A stretch of 50,976 nt of DNA from Mycobacterium sp. GA-1841. Lineage in GTDB: Bacteria > Actinomycetota > Actinomycetes > Mycobacteriales > Mycobacteriaceae. The notes beneath the pieces were generated by a model. That model saw nothing but the letters and a program-made list of their open reading frames with translations, was not told the DNA's origin and ran no database searches. The stretch spans positions 1-50,976 of the forward strand of contig NZ_MBEQ01000101.1 of the NCBI RefSeq assembly GCF_001954135.1, read 5' to 3'. Made by a program: the position numbers and the translations under genes. Of this stretch, positions 8,125 to 15,580 are shown piece by piece. The stretch's first letter is position 1. The number at the start of each line of letters is the position of its first letter.

Positions 8125-8637
8125 ATGGTGGGGATGATTGCGGGGCGCACGGCTGGTGACATGCCGGGCCTGGACATCGCCGAGCAGAGGTCGTGGCAAA
8201 ACTACCTCGACTCGGCCTTACGTATGTACGCGACCTTGAATCGGTCGCTGGTGGACGCGCACCATCTGACGCTCAACGATGTGCGCCTGCTCGACATCTT
8301 GGACAAGTCGTCGACCGGTTCCGCGCGCATGGGCGATCTGGCTGAACGCCTGATGTCGCTCCCCAGCCGGGTGACCCGCCAGATCCGCAGGTTGGAAGTG
8401 CAGAACCTGGTGACCAGGTGTGCCAGCCCGGACGACGGACGCGGGGTAGTCGCCTCGATCACCGAAGAGGGCCGGGCTGCCGTGCGCGAGGCGATGGTGA
8501 CCTACGGCCAGGGTGTCCGTGCGCACTTTCTGGGCCGGCTCTCACGCCCACAGATCGCCGCGATGGGCGAGAACTGCCGTCGCATCAGCGTCGCGTTGAA
8601 GAATGGATCGCCGCCCGCTCACATCGGTCGGGTCTGA
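8125..8637 (+). CDS. MarR-family transcriptional regulator
   Basis: A 170-residue winged-helix regulator. The order is helix LRMYATLNRSLVDAHHLTLNDVRLLDIL, recognition region RMGDLAERLMSLPSRVTRQIRRLE, wing LVTRCASPDDGRGVVASITEEG, then a dimerisation helix. The SPDDGRG wing is typical of MarR. ATG 8125 is chosen because a TAnnnT box sits 7 nt before it; ATG 8134 and 8161 are in-frame alternatives. Divergent from the quinone oxidoreductase, it probably controls that gene and itself in response to an electrophile or quinone (inference). Confidence 0.85.
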   Translation: MVGMIAGRTAGDMPGLDIAEQRSWQNYLDSALRMYATLNRSLVDAHHLTLNDVRLLDILDKSSTGSARMGDLAERLMSLPSRVTRQIRRLEVQNLVTRCASPDDGRGVVASITEEGRAAVREAMVTYGQGVRAHFLGRLSRPQIAAMGENCRRISVALKNGSPPAHIGRV

Positions 8638-8644
8638 GACCCCG

Positions 8645-8650
8645 TACTCT
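8645..8650 (+). promoter_or_regulatory. Candidate -10 of tRNA-Ser(UGA)
   Basis: TACTCT lies 7 nt before the first base of the mature tRNA (8658). This would start the transcript on or next to the mature 5' end. Confidence 0.45.
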
Positions 8651-8657
8651 TGTCGGC

Positions 8658-8747
8658 GGTGGCGTGGCAGAGCGGCCTAATGCACTCGCCTTGAAAGCGA
8701 GAGACGGCTAACACCGTCCGGGGGTTCAAATCCCTCCGCCACCGCCA
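8658..8747 (+). tRNA. tRNA-Ser(UGA)
   Basis: Acceptor GGTGGCG (8658-8664) pairs with CGCCACC (8737-8743), followed by discriminator G and encoded CCA. The anticodon stem CTCGC/GCGAG encloses loop CTTGAAA, anticodon TGA at 8692-8694. A long variable arm (class II) and the T-loop GGTTCAAATCC are present. It reads UCA and, by wobble, other UCN codons. No T-rich terminator follows directly. Confidence 0.97.
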
Positions 8748-8911
8748 TCAGTTTGGCCTCGGTTGCGATTCAGGCCGAATTCTCGCGTCATCAATGCCGC
8801 TTTGTAGTGCGACTCGGCGGTGTCAAAGCGTCAACCCCCGCGCCGTTTTCTTCACCTGGGCCGTGTTCGTCGAGGGCAGGCGACCCACAGGTAGAAATCC
8901 GCGCAGAATTC

Positions 8912-8949
8912 AACCTACGGTTCCGTAACCTACGGTAGCGTAGGTTACG
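8912..8949. promoter_or_regulatory. Palindromic operator upstream of the desaturase gene
   Basis: CGTAACCTACG (8924-8934) is the exact reverse complement of CGTAGGTTACG (8939-8949), with a 4-nt spacer. A further AACCTACGGT at 8912-8921 repeats AACCTACGGT at 8927-8936, a 15-bp direct repeat. CCGTA-N3-TACGG is nested at 8923-8935. This is the shape of a TetR-family operator, and it overlaps a possible -10 (TAGGTT, 8941-8946). No regulator gene is adjacent. The rest of 8748-8982 shows no gene. Confidence 0.7.
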
Positions 8950-8982
8950 AACGGACGCGTTGAACGAATTGGGAGGACAGGA

Positions 8983-9900
8983 ATGGACGCCCAGAGCGGA
9001 GTGCTCCACGAGCTGGAACCGGTGGTCGCGAGCAATCTCGACCGGCATCTGTCGATGGCGCGGGAATGGTTTCCGCATGACTATGTGCCGTGGAGTCGTG
9101 GACGTGACTTCGGCTTCCTCGGCGGTGAGGATTGGCGGCCCGAGGATTCACCGTTGGACCCGGTCGCCAAGGTGGCCATGACGGTCAACCTGCTGACCGA
9201 GGACAATCTGCCGTCGTATCACCGGGAGATCGCCACCCGATTCTCTCGTGACGGGGCGTGGGGCAGCTGGGTCGGGCAGTGGACGGCTGAGGAGGGTCGC
9301 CACAGTATCGCGTTGCGCGACTACCTCGTCGTCACGCGCGGAGTGGATCCCGTTGCCCTGGAACGACTTCGGATGGAGCACACGGTCGCCGGTTACGACT
9401 CCGGGGACAAGACGCCGTTGGCGGCGATGGCCTATGTGTCGTTCCAGGAGCTGGCCACCCGGGTCTCGCACCGCAACACCGGACGAGCCTCGGGCTGCCC
9501 GATCGCCGATCAGCTGCTCGCGCGGATCGCGACCGACGAGAACCTGCACATGGTGTTCTACCGCAACCTGATGGCGGCAGCGCTGGACATCGCCCCCGAT
9601 GCCGCGATGACGGCCATCCGTGACGAGGTGCTCAACTTCGCCATGCCGGGCATCGGAATGTCCGACTTCGCCTCGAACGCGATCACCATCGCCAAAGCCG
9701 GGATCTACGACTTGCGCGTCCACCACGACGATGTGCTGCAGCCGGTCCTGCGCTTCTGGCGCGTCTTCGACAGAACCGATTTCGGGCCCGAGGGTGAGAA
9801 GGCCCGGCAGGAGCTCGCCCAGTTCCTCGACGCACTCGACGAGCGGGCGCGGTTCTACGAGGAGAAGCGCCAGCGCCAGGAGGTCGGTGCGGCCTCGTAA
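8983..9900 (+). CDS. Acyl-ACP desaturase, DesA-like diiron protein
   Basis: A 305-residue soluble fatty-acid desaturase of the DesA family. All six diiron ligands of the acyl-ACP desaturase pattern can be placed: Glu73 (LLTEDNL), Glu104/His107 (TAEEGRH), Glu156 (FQELAT) and Glu186/His189 (TDENLH). The usual EENRH is EEGRH here, but the ligands are kept. In mycobacteria such enzymes act on acyl-ACP intermediates, including mycolic-acid precursors; the substrate here is unknown. ATG 8983 follows GGGAGGACAG. The palindrome 34 bp upstream suggests repression by a TetR-type lipid sensor. Confidence 0.9.
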   Translation: MDAQSGVLHELEPVVASNLDRHLSMAREWFPHDYVPWSRGRDFGFLGGEDWRPEDSPLDPVAKVAMTVNLLTEDNLPSYHREIATRFSRDGAWGSWVGQWTAEEGRHSIALRDYLVVTRGVDPVALERLRMEHTVAGYDSGDKTPLAAMAYVSFQELATRVSHRNTGRASGCPIADQLLARIATDENLHMVFYRNLMAAALDIAPDAAMTAIRDEVLNFAMPGIGMSDFASNAITIAKAGIYDLRVHHDDVLQPVLRFWRVFDRTDFGPEGEKARQELAQFLDALDERARFYEEKRQRQEVGAAS

Positions 9901-10039
9901 CCACGCAGGTCGTCTCGCTCCGCCTGGCGCCGTGGTGGAGATCACACACTCGCCTGGATTCCTTCCAGATTGATCTTGGGTATCGAGGACATGTAGCGCG
10001 AAAAGTTTGTCGCGGGTCGGAACGAGTGTGGGGTCGAGG

Positions 10040-10762
10040 ATGAACCGAATTGGTCGTTGGTTGGGCGCAGTGGCATCGGCAGTGTTCGTGGTGGGCGGCT
10101 CGATAGCCGCCGCCGGTCAGGCATCAGCCGAACCGTGTGCGGACGTGGAGGTGGTGTTTGCGCGCGGCACGTTCGAACCGCCGGGTGTGGGCGGCACCGG
10201 TCAAGCGTTCGTGGACGCACTGCGGGCGAGGACCGACAAGTCCGTCGACGTCTACGCCGTGAATTATCCGGCGTCCCTTGACTTTGCGACGGCTGCCGAT
10301 GGCGTGGCCGATGCCAGCAACAAGGTGCTGGCCACGGTGGCGGCCTGCCCGGACACCAAGATCGTGCTGGGCGGCTTTTCGCAGGGTGCCGCGGTGGCTG
10401 CCTACCTCACCGAGGACGAGGTGCCGGAGGGTTTCGTGCTGCCGCCGAACATCTCCGGACCGCTGCCTGCGGAGGTGGCCGATCACGTTGCCGCGGTGAC
10501 GTTGTTCGGCAAGCCGTCGAGTGGCTTCCTGCAGATGATCTACACCGGTGCGCCGCCGATCACGGTCGGCTCCCGATACGCCGCCAAGACCGACGATCTG
10601 TGCATCCCCGAGGATCCGGTGTGCTCGCCGACCGGTAGTGACAACGGGGCTCACGGTGCCTACCCGGTCCGTGGGTTGACCGATCAGGCCGCCGATTACG
10701 TCGTCTCCCGGCTGGCGGGCGAGCGGTCCGACAGCGTCGACCAGACCGCCGGGCACCGGTAG
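10040..10762 (+). CDS. Secreted cutinase-family serine esterase
   Basis: A 240-residue protein with a Sec signal peptide (hydrophobic core to about residue 26, cleavage after GQASA, residue 30). The mature part begins EPCADVEVVFARGTFEPPGVG, as in mycobacterial cutinase-like proteins. The nucleophile is Ser114 in GGFSQGA. The acid and base should be the Asp in CIPEDPVC and the His in NGAHGAYPV. Four cysteines suit two disulfides. Likely substrates are lipid esters or phospholipids rather than plant cutin. ATG 10040 is preceded by GTCGAGG. No partner gene is evident. Confidence 0.88.
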   Translation: MNRIGRWLGAVASAVFVVGGSIAAAGQASAEPCADVEVVFARGTFEPPGVGGTGQAFVDALRARTDKSVDVYAVNYPASLDFATAADGVADASNKVLATVAACPDTKIVLGGFSQGAAVAAYLTEDEVPEGFVLPPNISGPLPAEVADHVAAVTLFGKPSSGFLQMIYTGAPPITVGSRYAAKTDDLCIPEDPVCSPTGSDNGAHGAYPVRGLTDQAADYVVSRLAGERSDSVDQTAGHR

Positions 10763-10788
10763 CCCGCCGCGTCGGTGAGGGCGCACGC

Positions 10789-10794
10789 TATTGT
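10789..10794 (+). promoter_or_regulatory. Possible -10 for the 49-residue gene
   Basis: TATTGT lies 31 nt before GTG 10826, leaving a short leader that contains ACAGGGGAGAG as ribosome binding site. No good -35 is visible. Confidence 0.3.
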
Positions 10795-10825
10795 TCGGTC
10801 ACATCTGTCGGACAGGGGAGAGTTA

Positions 10826-10975
10826 GTGACGGAACAAGAGCAGCAGCTGACGTTCGGGCAGAAGGCCAAACTGTACTTTCAGGCTGCAGGGGCGTTCGCC
10901 CGCAATCCGAAGGCGCTGGTTGCTCTCGTCAAGTACAAGCTCGCCGAGCGTAAGGCCGCCAAAGACGCGGGCTGA
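10826..10975 (+). CDS. Small conserved-looking protein, 49 residues
   Basis: It starts with GTG 10826 behind the ribosome binding site GGGGAG. The product is MTEQEQQLTFGQKAKLYFQ, then AAGAFARNPKALVALVKYK and LAERKAAKDAG: polar ends around an amphipathic, Ala/Lys-rich helix without a transmembrane span. No family is recognised. The strong Shine-Dalgarno, sensible composition and lack of overlap make it a credible real gene. It converges on the MocR regulator with a 4-bp gap. Confidence 0.65.
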   Translation: MTEQEQQLTFGQKAKLYFQAAGAFARNPKALVALVKYKLAERKAAKDAG

Positions 10976-10979
10976 CGCG

Positions 10980-12404
10980 CTACGCCGGCGGTAGGTGCCG
11001 GGCCAGTGCGCCCAGCATCTGCACGCCCGTGGCGATCTGGGATTCCGTGAGATTCGCGTAGCCCAGGATCAGCCCCGGCGGTGCGGAGGCGGGTTCGGCG
11101 TAACACGGCGCCAGCGGCTCCAGGCGGATTCGGGATTCGGTGGCGCGACGGACGAGTTCGTCGATGGCGAAGCCTCCGGGGAACTGAACGGTCAGGTGCA
11201 CGCCGGCGGCTGCGCCGAGCACCTCCGCCTGGGGCAGGTGCCGTGACAGCGCGGCCAACAGTGTGTGGCGTCGGGCCGGATAGCGACGACGCATCTGCCG
11301 TAGGTGACGGTCGTAGCCGCCGGAGGTCAGGAATTGGCTGAAGGCGATCTGGTCCATCACCGAACTACCGGTGTCGGCAAGGCTTTTCGCCGTCCGCACC
11401 CGCTCGATCAGGTGCGCCGGCACCACCATCCAGCCGATGCGCAAGCCGGGGGCCAAGGTCTTGCTGGTCGACCCGACATACACCACGCGGTCGGGAGCCA
11501 CCCCCTGTAGCGCGCCTACCGGGGACCGGTCGTAGCGGAACTCGGCGTCGTAATCATCCTCGACGATCAGCCGTCCGGGCTGTGCCCACTCCAGCAGTTC
11601 GGTGCGCCGGGCCGGCGAGAGCACCACCCCCGTGGGCGACTGATGGGCGGGGGTGGTCAACACTGTGGTGGCTGCGCTGGCCTCCAGTGCGTCGACGTCG
11701 ATTCCGTCGCCATCCACTGGGATCGGGACCGGCTCGACACCATTGTGACGCAGCACCATTCGATGTAGCCAGAAGCCGGGGTCCTCCATCGCCATGGGGC
11801 CGTCTACGCATCGGGCGAGAAGCGCGATGGCCTGGGTCGCCCCCGAGCACAGCACGATGCGGCGTGGGTCGGCGACCACACCGCGGGTGCGTCGCAGATA
11901 GTCGGCCACCGCGGTGCGGGCGGCCGGCAACCCGTGCGGCGCCACATACCCGAATGCGCTGGACTCGATTTCGGCCAGGCCCTGCCGCATGGCCCGCAGC
12001 CAGGCTTGACGCGGGAAACTCGCGAGATCCGGTGAGCCGGGGGCGAAGTCGATGTCGAAGCGAGGATGCACGCGGTCGGCGGAACTGCGGCTCGGGGTGA
12101 TCGTGTCGACGGCCGCAACCCGGGTGCCGCCGCCCTGGGTGCTGTGCAGGAATCCCTCGGCGGTCAGTTGACCGTAGGCCTCCACCACGAGGCGGCGTGA
12201 CACCTTGAGGTCGGCGGCCAACACCCGGCTGGACGGCAGCCGGGCGTTCGGGGTCAACCGCCCCGACCGGATGGCCTCACGCAGTCCGTCGGCGAGTTGG
12301 CGGTGCAACGGTTCCCGGCGATTCCGGTCCAGCTCGACGAGGAGCTCCGGCCCGGAACTGGTACCCGAAATCGTCACAGAATTGGTGACTACTCTCCAGA
12401 CCAT
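10980..12404 (-). CDS. MocR/PdxR-type GntR-aminotransferase fusion regulator
   Basis: This 474-residue protein has an N-terminal GntR winged helix (REPLHRQLADGLREAIRSGRL, LAADLKVSRRLVVEAYGQL) joined to a class I aminotransferase-like domain. The PLP lysine is in GSTSKTLAPGLRIGWM, and the PLP-contact motif VEDDYDAEFRYD is intact. MocR proteins sense PLP or amino-compound aldimines and often regulate a divergent gene. Here the divergent gene, 20 bp away, encodes a small membrane protein. ATG 12404 is the longest start; GTG 12377 would leave more room for a promoter and is a reasonable alternative. Confidence 0.85.
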   Translation of the reverse strand: MVWRVVTNSVTISGTSSGPELLVELDRNRREPLHRQLADGLREAIRSGRLTPNARLPSSRVLAADLKVSRRLVVEAYGQLTAEGFLHSTQGGGTRVAAVDTITPSRSSADRVHPRFDIDFAPGSPDLASFPRQAWLRAMRQGLAEIESSAFGYVAPHGLPAARTAVADYLRRTRGVVADPRRIVLCSGATQAIALLARCVDGPMAMEDPGFWLHRMVLRHNGVEPVPIPVDGDGIDVDALEASAATTVLTTPAHQSPTGVVLSPARRTELLEWAQPGRLIVEDDYDAEFRYDRSPVGALQGVAPDRVVYVGSTSKTLAPGLRIGWMVVPAHLIERVRTAKSLADTGSSVMDQIAFSQFLTSGGYDRHLRQMRRRYPARRHTLLAALSRHLPQAEVLGAAAGVHLTVQFPGGFAIDELVRRATESRIRLEPLAPCYAEPASAPPGLILGYANLTESQIATGVQMLGALARHLPPA

Positions 12405-12412
12405 TGCGGCGT

Positions 12413-12418
12413 TAGCGT
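12413..12418 (+). promoter_or_regulatory. Candidate -10 for leaderless start at 12425
   Basis: TAGCGT followed by 6 nt and ATG 12425, inside the 20-bp gap between the divergent MocR gene and the membrane-protein gene. Confidence 0.45.
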
Positions 12419-12424
12419 GATGAC

Positions 12425-12844
12425 ATGGCCAAAGTTGCGGGCCCGGTGACCCAGACTCGGCGTTACCCCGAGGTGGTCCTGGCGGTGTTCGGCATCTACT
12501 CGGTGGCGCTCGGCTTGTTCATGCTCGTGGCGCCCGGCGTGTTCTTCGAAAGCCTCGGTGCGTTCGGCACCCGCAACGATCACTACATATTCGACAACGC
12601 GTCCTTCGAGCTGCCGCTCGGGTTGATGATGCTGGCCGCACTCAAGTGGCGCAGGTGGCGGGCGCCCGCATTGGCCTTCGCCACCGCGCACTGGGCCTTG
12701 CACGCGCTGAGTCACCTGATCGACACCGACCATGCCGCGGGCAGCTGGGTCGGCTGGCTGGAAGCGGGCGGCTTGGTGTTCACCACCGTCCTGTTGGCAG
12801 TTGCGTTGCGTACCAGCGTTTCCGACGACGATACGGGGGTTTGA
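12425..12844 (+). CDS. Small four-helix membrane protein
   Basis: A 139-residue protein with four predicted membrane segments (VVLAVFGIYSVALGLFMLV; LPLGLMMLAAL; LAFATAHWALHALSHL; GGLVFTTVLLAVAL). The layout recalls small DoxX/DUF4345-like membrane proteins, but I cannot name a function. It is followed after 3 bp by the broken epimerase gene and was probably co-transcribed with it. Its promoter region is shared with the MocR gene, so MocR control is plausible (inference). Confidence 0.75.
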   Translation: MAKVAGPVTQTRRYPEVVLAVFGIYSVALGLFMLVAPGVFFESLGAFGTRNDHYIFDNASFELPLGLMMLAALKWRRWRAPALAFATAHWALHALSHLIDTDHAAGSWVGWLEAGGLVFTTVLLAVALRTSVSDDDTGV

Positions 12845-12847
12845 TCG

Positions 12848-13757
12848 ATGCGTGTTCTGGTGGCCGGTGCGACGAGCGTTCCGGGAATTCCGTTGCTACG
12901 TGAGCTCAAATGCGCGGGGTCATGAGGTGATCGGGGTGACGCGCTCGCCCACCAAAACCGCGCAGATCTCGGCCGAGGGTGCCAAACCGGTGGTGGCCGA
13001 CGTGCTCGATGCACACCAGATCGATTCTGTGGTAGGCGAATTCAGGCCCGAGGCGGTGGTGAGCCTGCTGACCACCCTGCCCAAGCTCGGTCCCCTGCGG
13101 ATCAAGGACTTCGATCCGGCCAAGCAGCTGTGGAGCCGTGGCGCGGGAAACCTGGTGGCCGCCGCGCAACGGGCCGGGGTGCGCCGCGTCGTCGCCGAAT
13201 CGGTGATCTTCGCGTATGGATACCCGACGGCCGGGCCGGACCGGATCGACGAAACCGACTCCGACTTCGGGCCGCCGCCACCGCGCGGCGAAGAGATCCT
13301 GGAGACGATGCGCGGGATGGAACGCAACGTGCTCACCTCGGGACGCGCGAGTGAGACCGAGGGAATCGTGCTGCGCTACGGCGTCTTCTACGGCCCCGGC
13401 GTCACTCACGACGACATGTTCCACCGGTTGGCGACATGGTGGCTGATGCCGGCGATGACCGGTAACGGGATGCTGTCCTGGGTGCACATCGACGACGTCG
13501 CCCGCGTCACCGCCGATGCCCTCGACAAGGGCCGGGGCGGCCAGATCTACAACATCGTCGACGACCGGCCGCAGTCTTTCGGTGATTACATCCGGGAACT
13601 GAACGCGAAGCGCAACCGGCCACGCCCGTGGCCGCTGCCGCGATCGGTGGTCAAGCTCGTCGCCCCGTATGCCGCAACGGCGTTCGGCTCGACCTGGCTG
13701 CCGCTGTCGAATGCGAAGGCCAAAGCCGAGCTGGGGTGGACCCCTATTCCCCGGTGA
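12848..13757 (+). pseudogene. NAD-dependent epimerase/dehydratase gene with a +1 frameshift
   Basis: The N-terminus starts at ATG 12848 (MRVLVAGATSVPG, a Rossmann nucleotide-binding loop), continues to LLRELK, and then stops after CAGS. The natural continuation, GHEVIGVTRSPTK, lies in the next frame and runs open to TGA 13757. The junction is AAA at 12908-12910: removing one A restores LLREL-NARGHEVIG and one protein of about 302 residues. The C-terminal part carries an epimerase-like body (VVAESVIFAYGY, LRYGVFYGPG, GWTPIPR). GTG 12900 could start a truncated product without the nucleotide loop. A sequencing error in the A-run is equally possible. Confidence 0.75.
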
Positions 13758-14559
13758 ACTGCGGCGGGCGCTTCTGGAACATCGCGGTGACCGCCTCGGC
13801 CAGATCTTTCGACGGCAGGAAGGCCGAGTTCCACGCGGCCACGTAACGCAGGCTCTCGGCCACCCGGGCGGTGCGCTGTTGGTCGAGCACGTCCTTGACC
13901 CCGGCGACGGTCAGCGGCGGGTTGGCGGCGATCTCAGTGGCAGTCGCGTGCGCGGCGGCCAGCGAGGCGTCGGCGTCGTCGTACACGTCGTTGACCAGAC
14001 CGATCTTCTCGGCGCGTGCCGCGTCAATGTCCTTACCTGTCAGCACCAGCTCACGCAGGTGACCGTCGGACAGGATCAGCGGCAGCCGCGCCAGACTGCC
14101 CACGTCGGCGACGATGGCCAGCTTGGTCTCGCGCACCGAGAACTTGGCGTCGGTGCTGGCGTAGCGGATGTCCACCGCGCTGATCAGGTCGACGCCACCG
14201 CCGATGCACCAGCCGTGGATCGAGGCGATGGTCGGGGTGCGGCAGTCGGCGACGGCGGTGATGGCGCCCTGCATCTTCATCAGCCGTTTGTGGAAGGCCG
14301 CGCGGTCGCCGGCGCCCGCGTCCAGCCCGGGCATCTCGGCGCCCATGGCCGGCAGGTCCAGGCCGTAGCTGAAGTTCTTGCCCGAGCCGGTCAGCACGAT
14401 CGCCCGCACCTCGGGGTCGGCGTCCAGAGTGCCGAACACGTCGGGCATCTCGGCCCAGAACGCCGGGCCCATCGCGTTGCCCTTGCCGGGGCCGAGCAGC
14501 GTCACCTGGGCGACGTGGTCCTTGATCTCGACGGAAGCGGACTCGTACGTGTCGGTCAT
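13744..14559 (-). CDS. echA21: Crotonase EchA21, probable dienoyl-CoA isomerase
   Basis: A 271-residue enoyl-CoA hydratase/isomerase-superfamily protein. The first oxyanion segment is GSGKNFSYGLDLPAMG and the second is HGWCIGGGVDLIS. The acidic residues of delta3,5-delta2,4-dienoyl-CoA isomerases are all present: Asp124 (GVDLIS), Glu144 (FSVRETK) and Asp152 (VADVGSLARLP). It may therefore shift double bonds during unsaturated fatty-acid oxidation rather than hydrate enoyl-CoA. ATG 14559 is leaderless-like, with TAGTGT 7 nt upstream. Its 3' end overlaps the convergent epimerase gene by 14 bp. Confidence 0.9.
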   Translation of the reverse strand: MTDTYESASVEIKDHVAQVTLLGPGKGNAMGPAFWAEMPDVFGTLDADPEVRAIVLTGSGKNFSYGLDLPAMGAEMPGLDAGAGDRAAFHKRLMKMQGAITAVADCRTPTIASIHGWCIGGGVDLISAVDIRYASTDAKFSVRETKLAIVADVGSLARLPLILSDGHLRELVLTGKDIDAARAEKIGLVNDVYDDADASLAAAHATATEIAANPPLTVAGVKDVLDQQRTARVAESLRYVAAWNSAFLPSKDLAEAVTAMFQKRPPQFTGE

Positions 14560-14565
14560 GGAGGG

Positions 14566-14572
14566 GACACTA
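14566..14572. promoter_or_regulatory. Overlapping divergent -10 elements
   Basis: Within the 19-bp gap between two divergent starts, the minus strand reads TAGTGT (14572-14567), 7 nt before ATG 14559. The plus strand reads GACACT (14566-14571), 7 nt before ATG 14579. The two hexamers share five base pairs. Confidence 0.5.
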
Positions 14573-14578
14573 CCGAGT

Positions 14579-15118
14579 ATGAATGAACTCGATAGTGCCG
14601 AGGCCACCCTCGACGTGCTGCAACGCGTGCTCCACGGCATCACCGCTGACGACCTGTCCCGGCAGACACCGTGTCGCGAGTTCGACGTGGCGGGGCTCAC
14701 CGACCACCTGCTGACGTCGATCACGCTGATCGGCTCGGCGGCCGGTGCGCAACTTCCCGACCGCGATCGGCAGGCGTCGGTGGAGGATCAGGTGACCAGC
14801 GCGGCGCGACCGGCAGTGGCGGCCTGGCGACAACGCGGGGTGGAGGGCACGGTGCCGTTCGGGGAAGGTGAGATGCCGGCGGTCGTGATGGCCCGCATCT
14901 TGTCGATGGAGTTTTTGGTGCACGCCTGGGATTACGCCAGGGCCACCGGGCAGACGGTCGAGGTCTCCGACGACGCGCCCGAGCTGATCCTGAAATGGTC
15001 GCGCGCCGTCCTCACCCCAGAGGGACGCATACGTGCCGGTTTCGACGATCCGATCGAGGTCGCTGACGATGCGCCCGCACTCGACCGGTTGCTCGCCTTC
15101 ACCGGCCGTCAGCCGTAA
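14579..15118 (+). CDS. DinB/maleylpyruvate isomerase-like (TIGR03086-type) protein
   Basis: A 179-residue helical-bundle protein of the mycothiol-dependent maleylpyruvate isomerase N-terminal/TIGR03086 group (Rv3773c-like). It shows VLHGITADDLSRQTPCREFD, then VAGLTDHLLTSI, and MARILSMEFLVHAWDYARAT, whose His in HAWD is the family's third metal ligand; H in LTDHLL is another. A metal-assisted thiol chemistry is possible, but the substrate is unknown. ATG 14579 is probably leaderless. Its end is 3 bp from the convergent DUF4334 gene. Confidence 0.8.
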   Translation: MNELDSAEATLDVLQRVLHGITADDLSRQTPCREFDVAGLTDHLLTSITLIGSAAGAQLPDRDRQASVEDQVTSAARPAVAAWRQRGVEGTVPFGEGEMPAVVMARILSMEFLVHAWDYARATGQTVEVSDDAPELILKWSRAVLTPEGRIRAGFDDPIEVADDAPALDRLLAFTGRQP

Positions 15119-15121
15119 CGC

Positions 15122-15580
15122 TTAGACGCGCTGCAGCCAGAAGTACAGGTAGCGGCCGTCCACCACGGCACCTTTGCCGTTCATGATGCCGACCACGGTG
15201 TGATCGTCGACCACCTTGAAGTGGTCGTGTACCGGCGCTCCGTCGTACACCATGGTGGCGGTCACCTCACCGCGGAACTCCTCCAGCCACAGGCTGGCCT
15301 CGCCCTTCATCGCCTCGGTGTTGGAGAACTTGTTGCCCTCGGCGTCCAGGCACACCAGCGGTTGGGCGTCGCCGGCCGAGTGAAACGTCTTGCCGAACCA
15401 GTTGAGGCGCTTCATGAACCCGTTGGCCTTGTGTCCGGTCTGGAACTCGCCGCCTTTCCACTCGCCGAGCATGAAGTCGATGCCGGCCGGCTTGAGCAGG
15501 GCCCAGAAGGCGTCGAGTTCGGCGTCGGGGATCTGCCCGCGGCTGACGAATCCATCGAACGTGCCGCGTGCGTCGGTCAC
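15122..15580 (-). CDS. GXWXG/DUF4334 domain protein
   Basis: A 152-residue protein with the GEWKGGEF signature of GXWXG domains, then KRLNWFGKTFHSAGD and VVDGRYLYFWLQRV typical of the adjoining DUF4334 part. Family members are lipocalin-like and uncharacterised. GTG 15580 overlaps the stop of hisC2 (GTGA), so the two are probably translated from one mRNA. A role linked to aromatic amino-acid metabolism is not supported by anything other than this adjacency. Confidence 0.8.
   Translation of the reverse strand: MTDARGTFDGFVSRGQIPDAELDAFWALLKPAGIDFMLGEWKGGEFQTGHKANGFMKRLNWFGKTFHSAGDAQPLVCLDAEGNKFSNTEAMKGEASLWLEEFRGEVTATMVYDGAPVHDHFKVVDDHTVVGIMNGKGAVVDGRYLYFWLQRV

Noticed and set aside
12732..12899. 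Upstream open frame joined to the epimerase C-terminus
   Set aside because: Up to about 12899 it shadows the membrane-protein gene. The real N-terminus of the epimerase is in another frame from ATG 12848.
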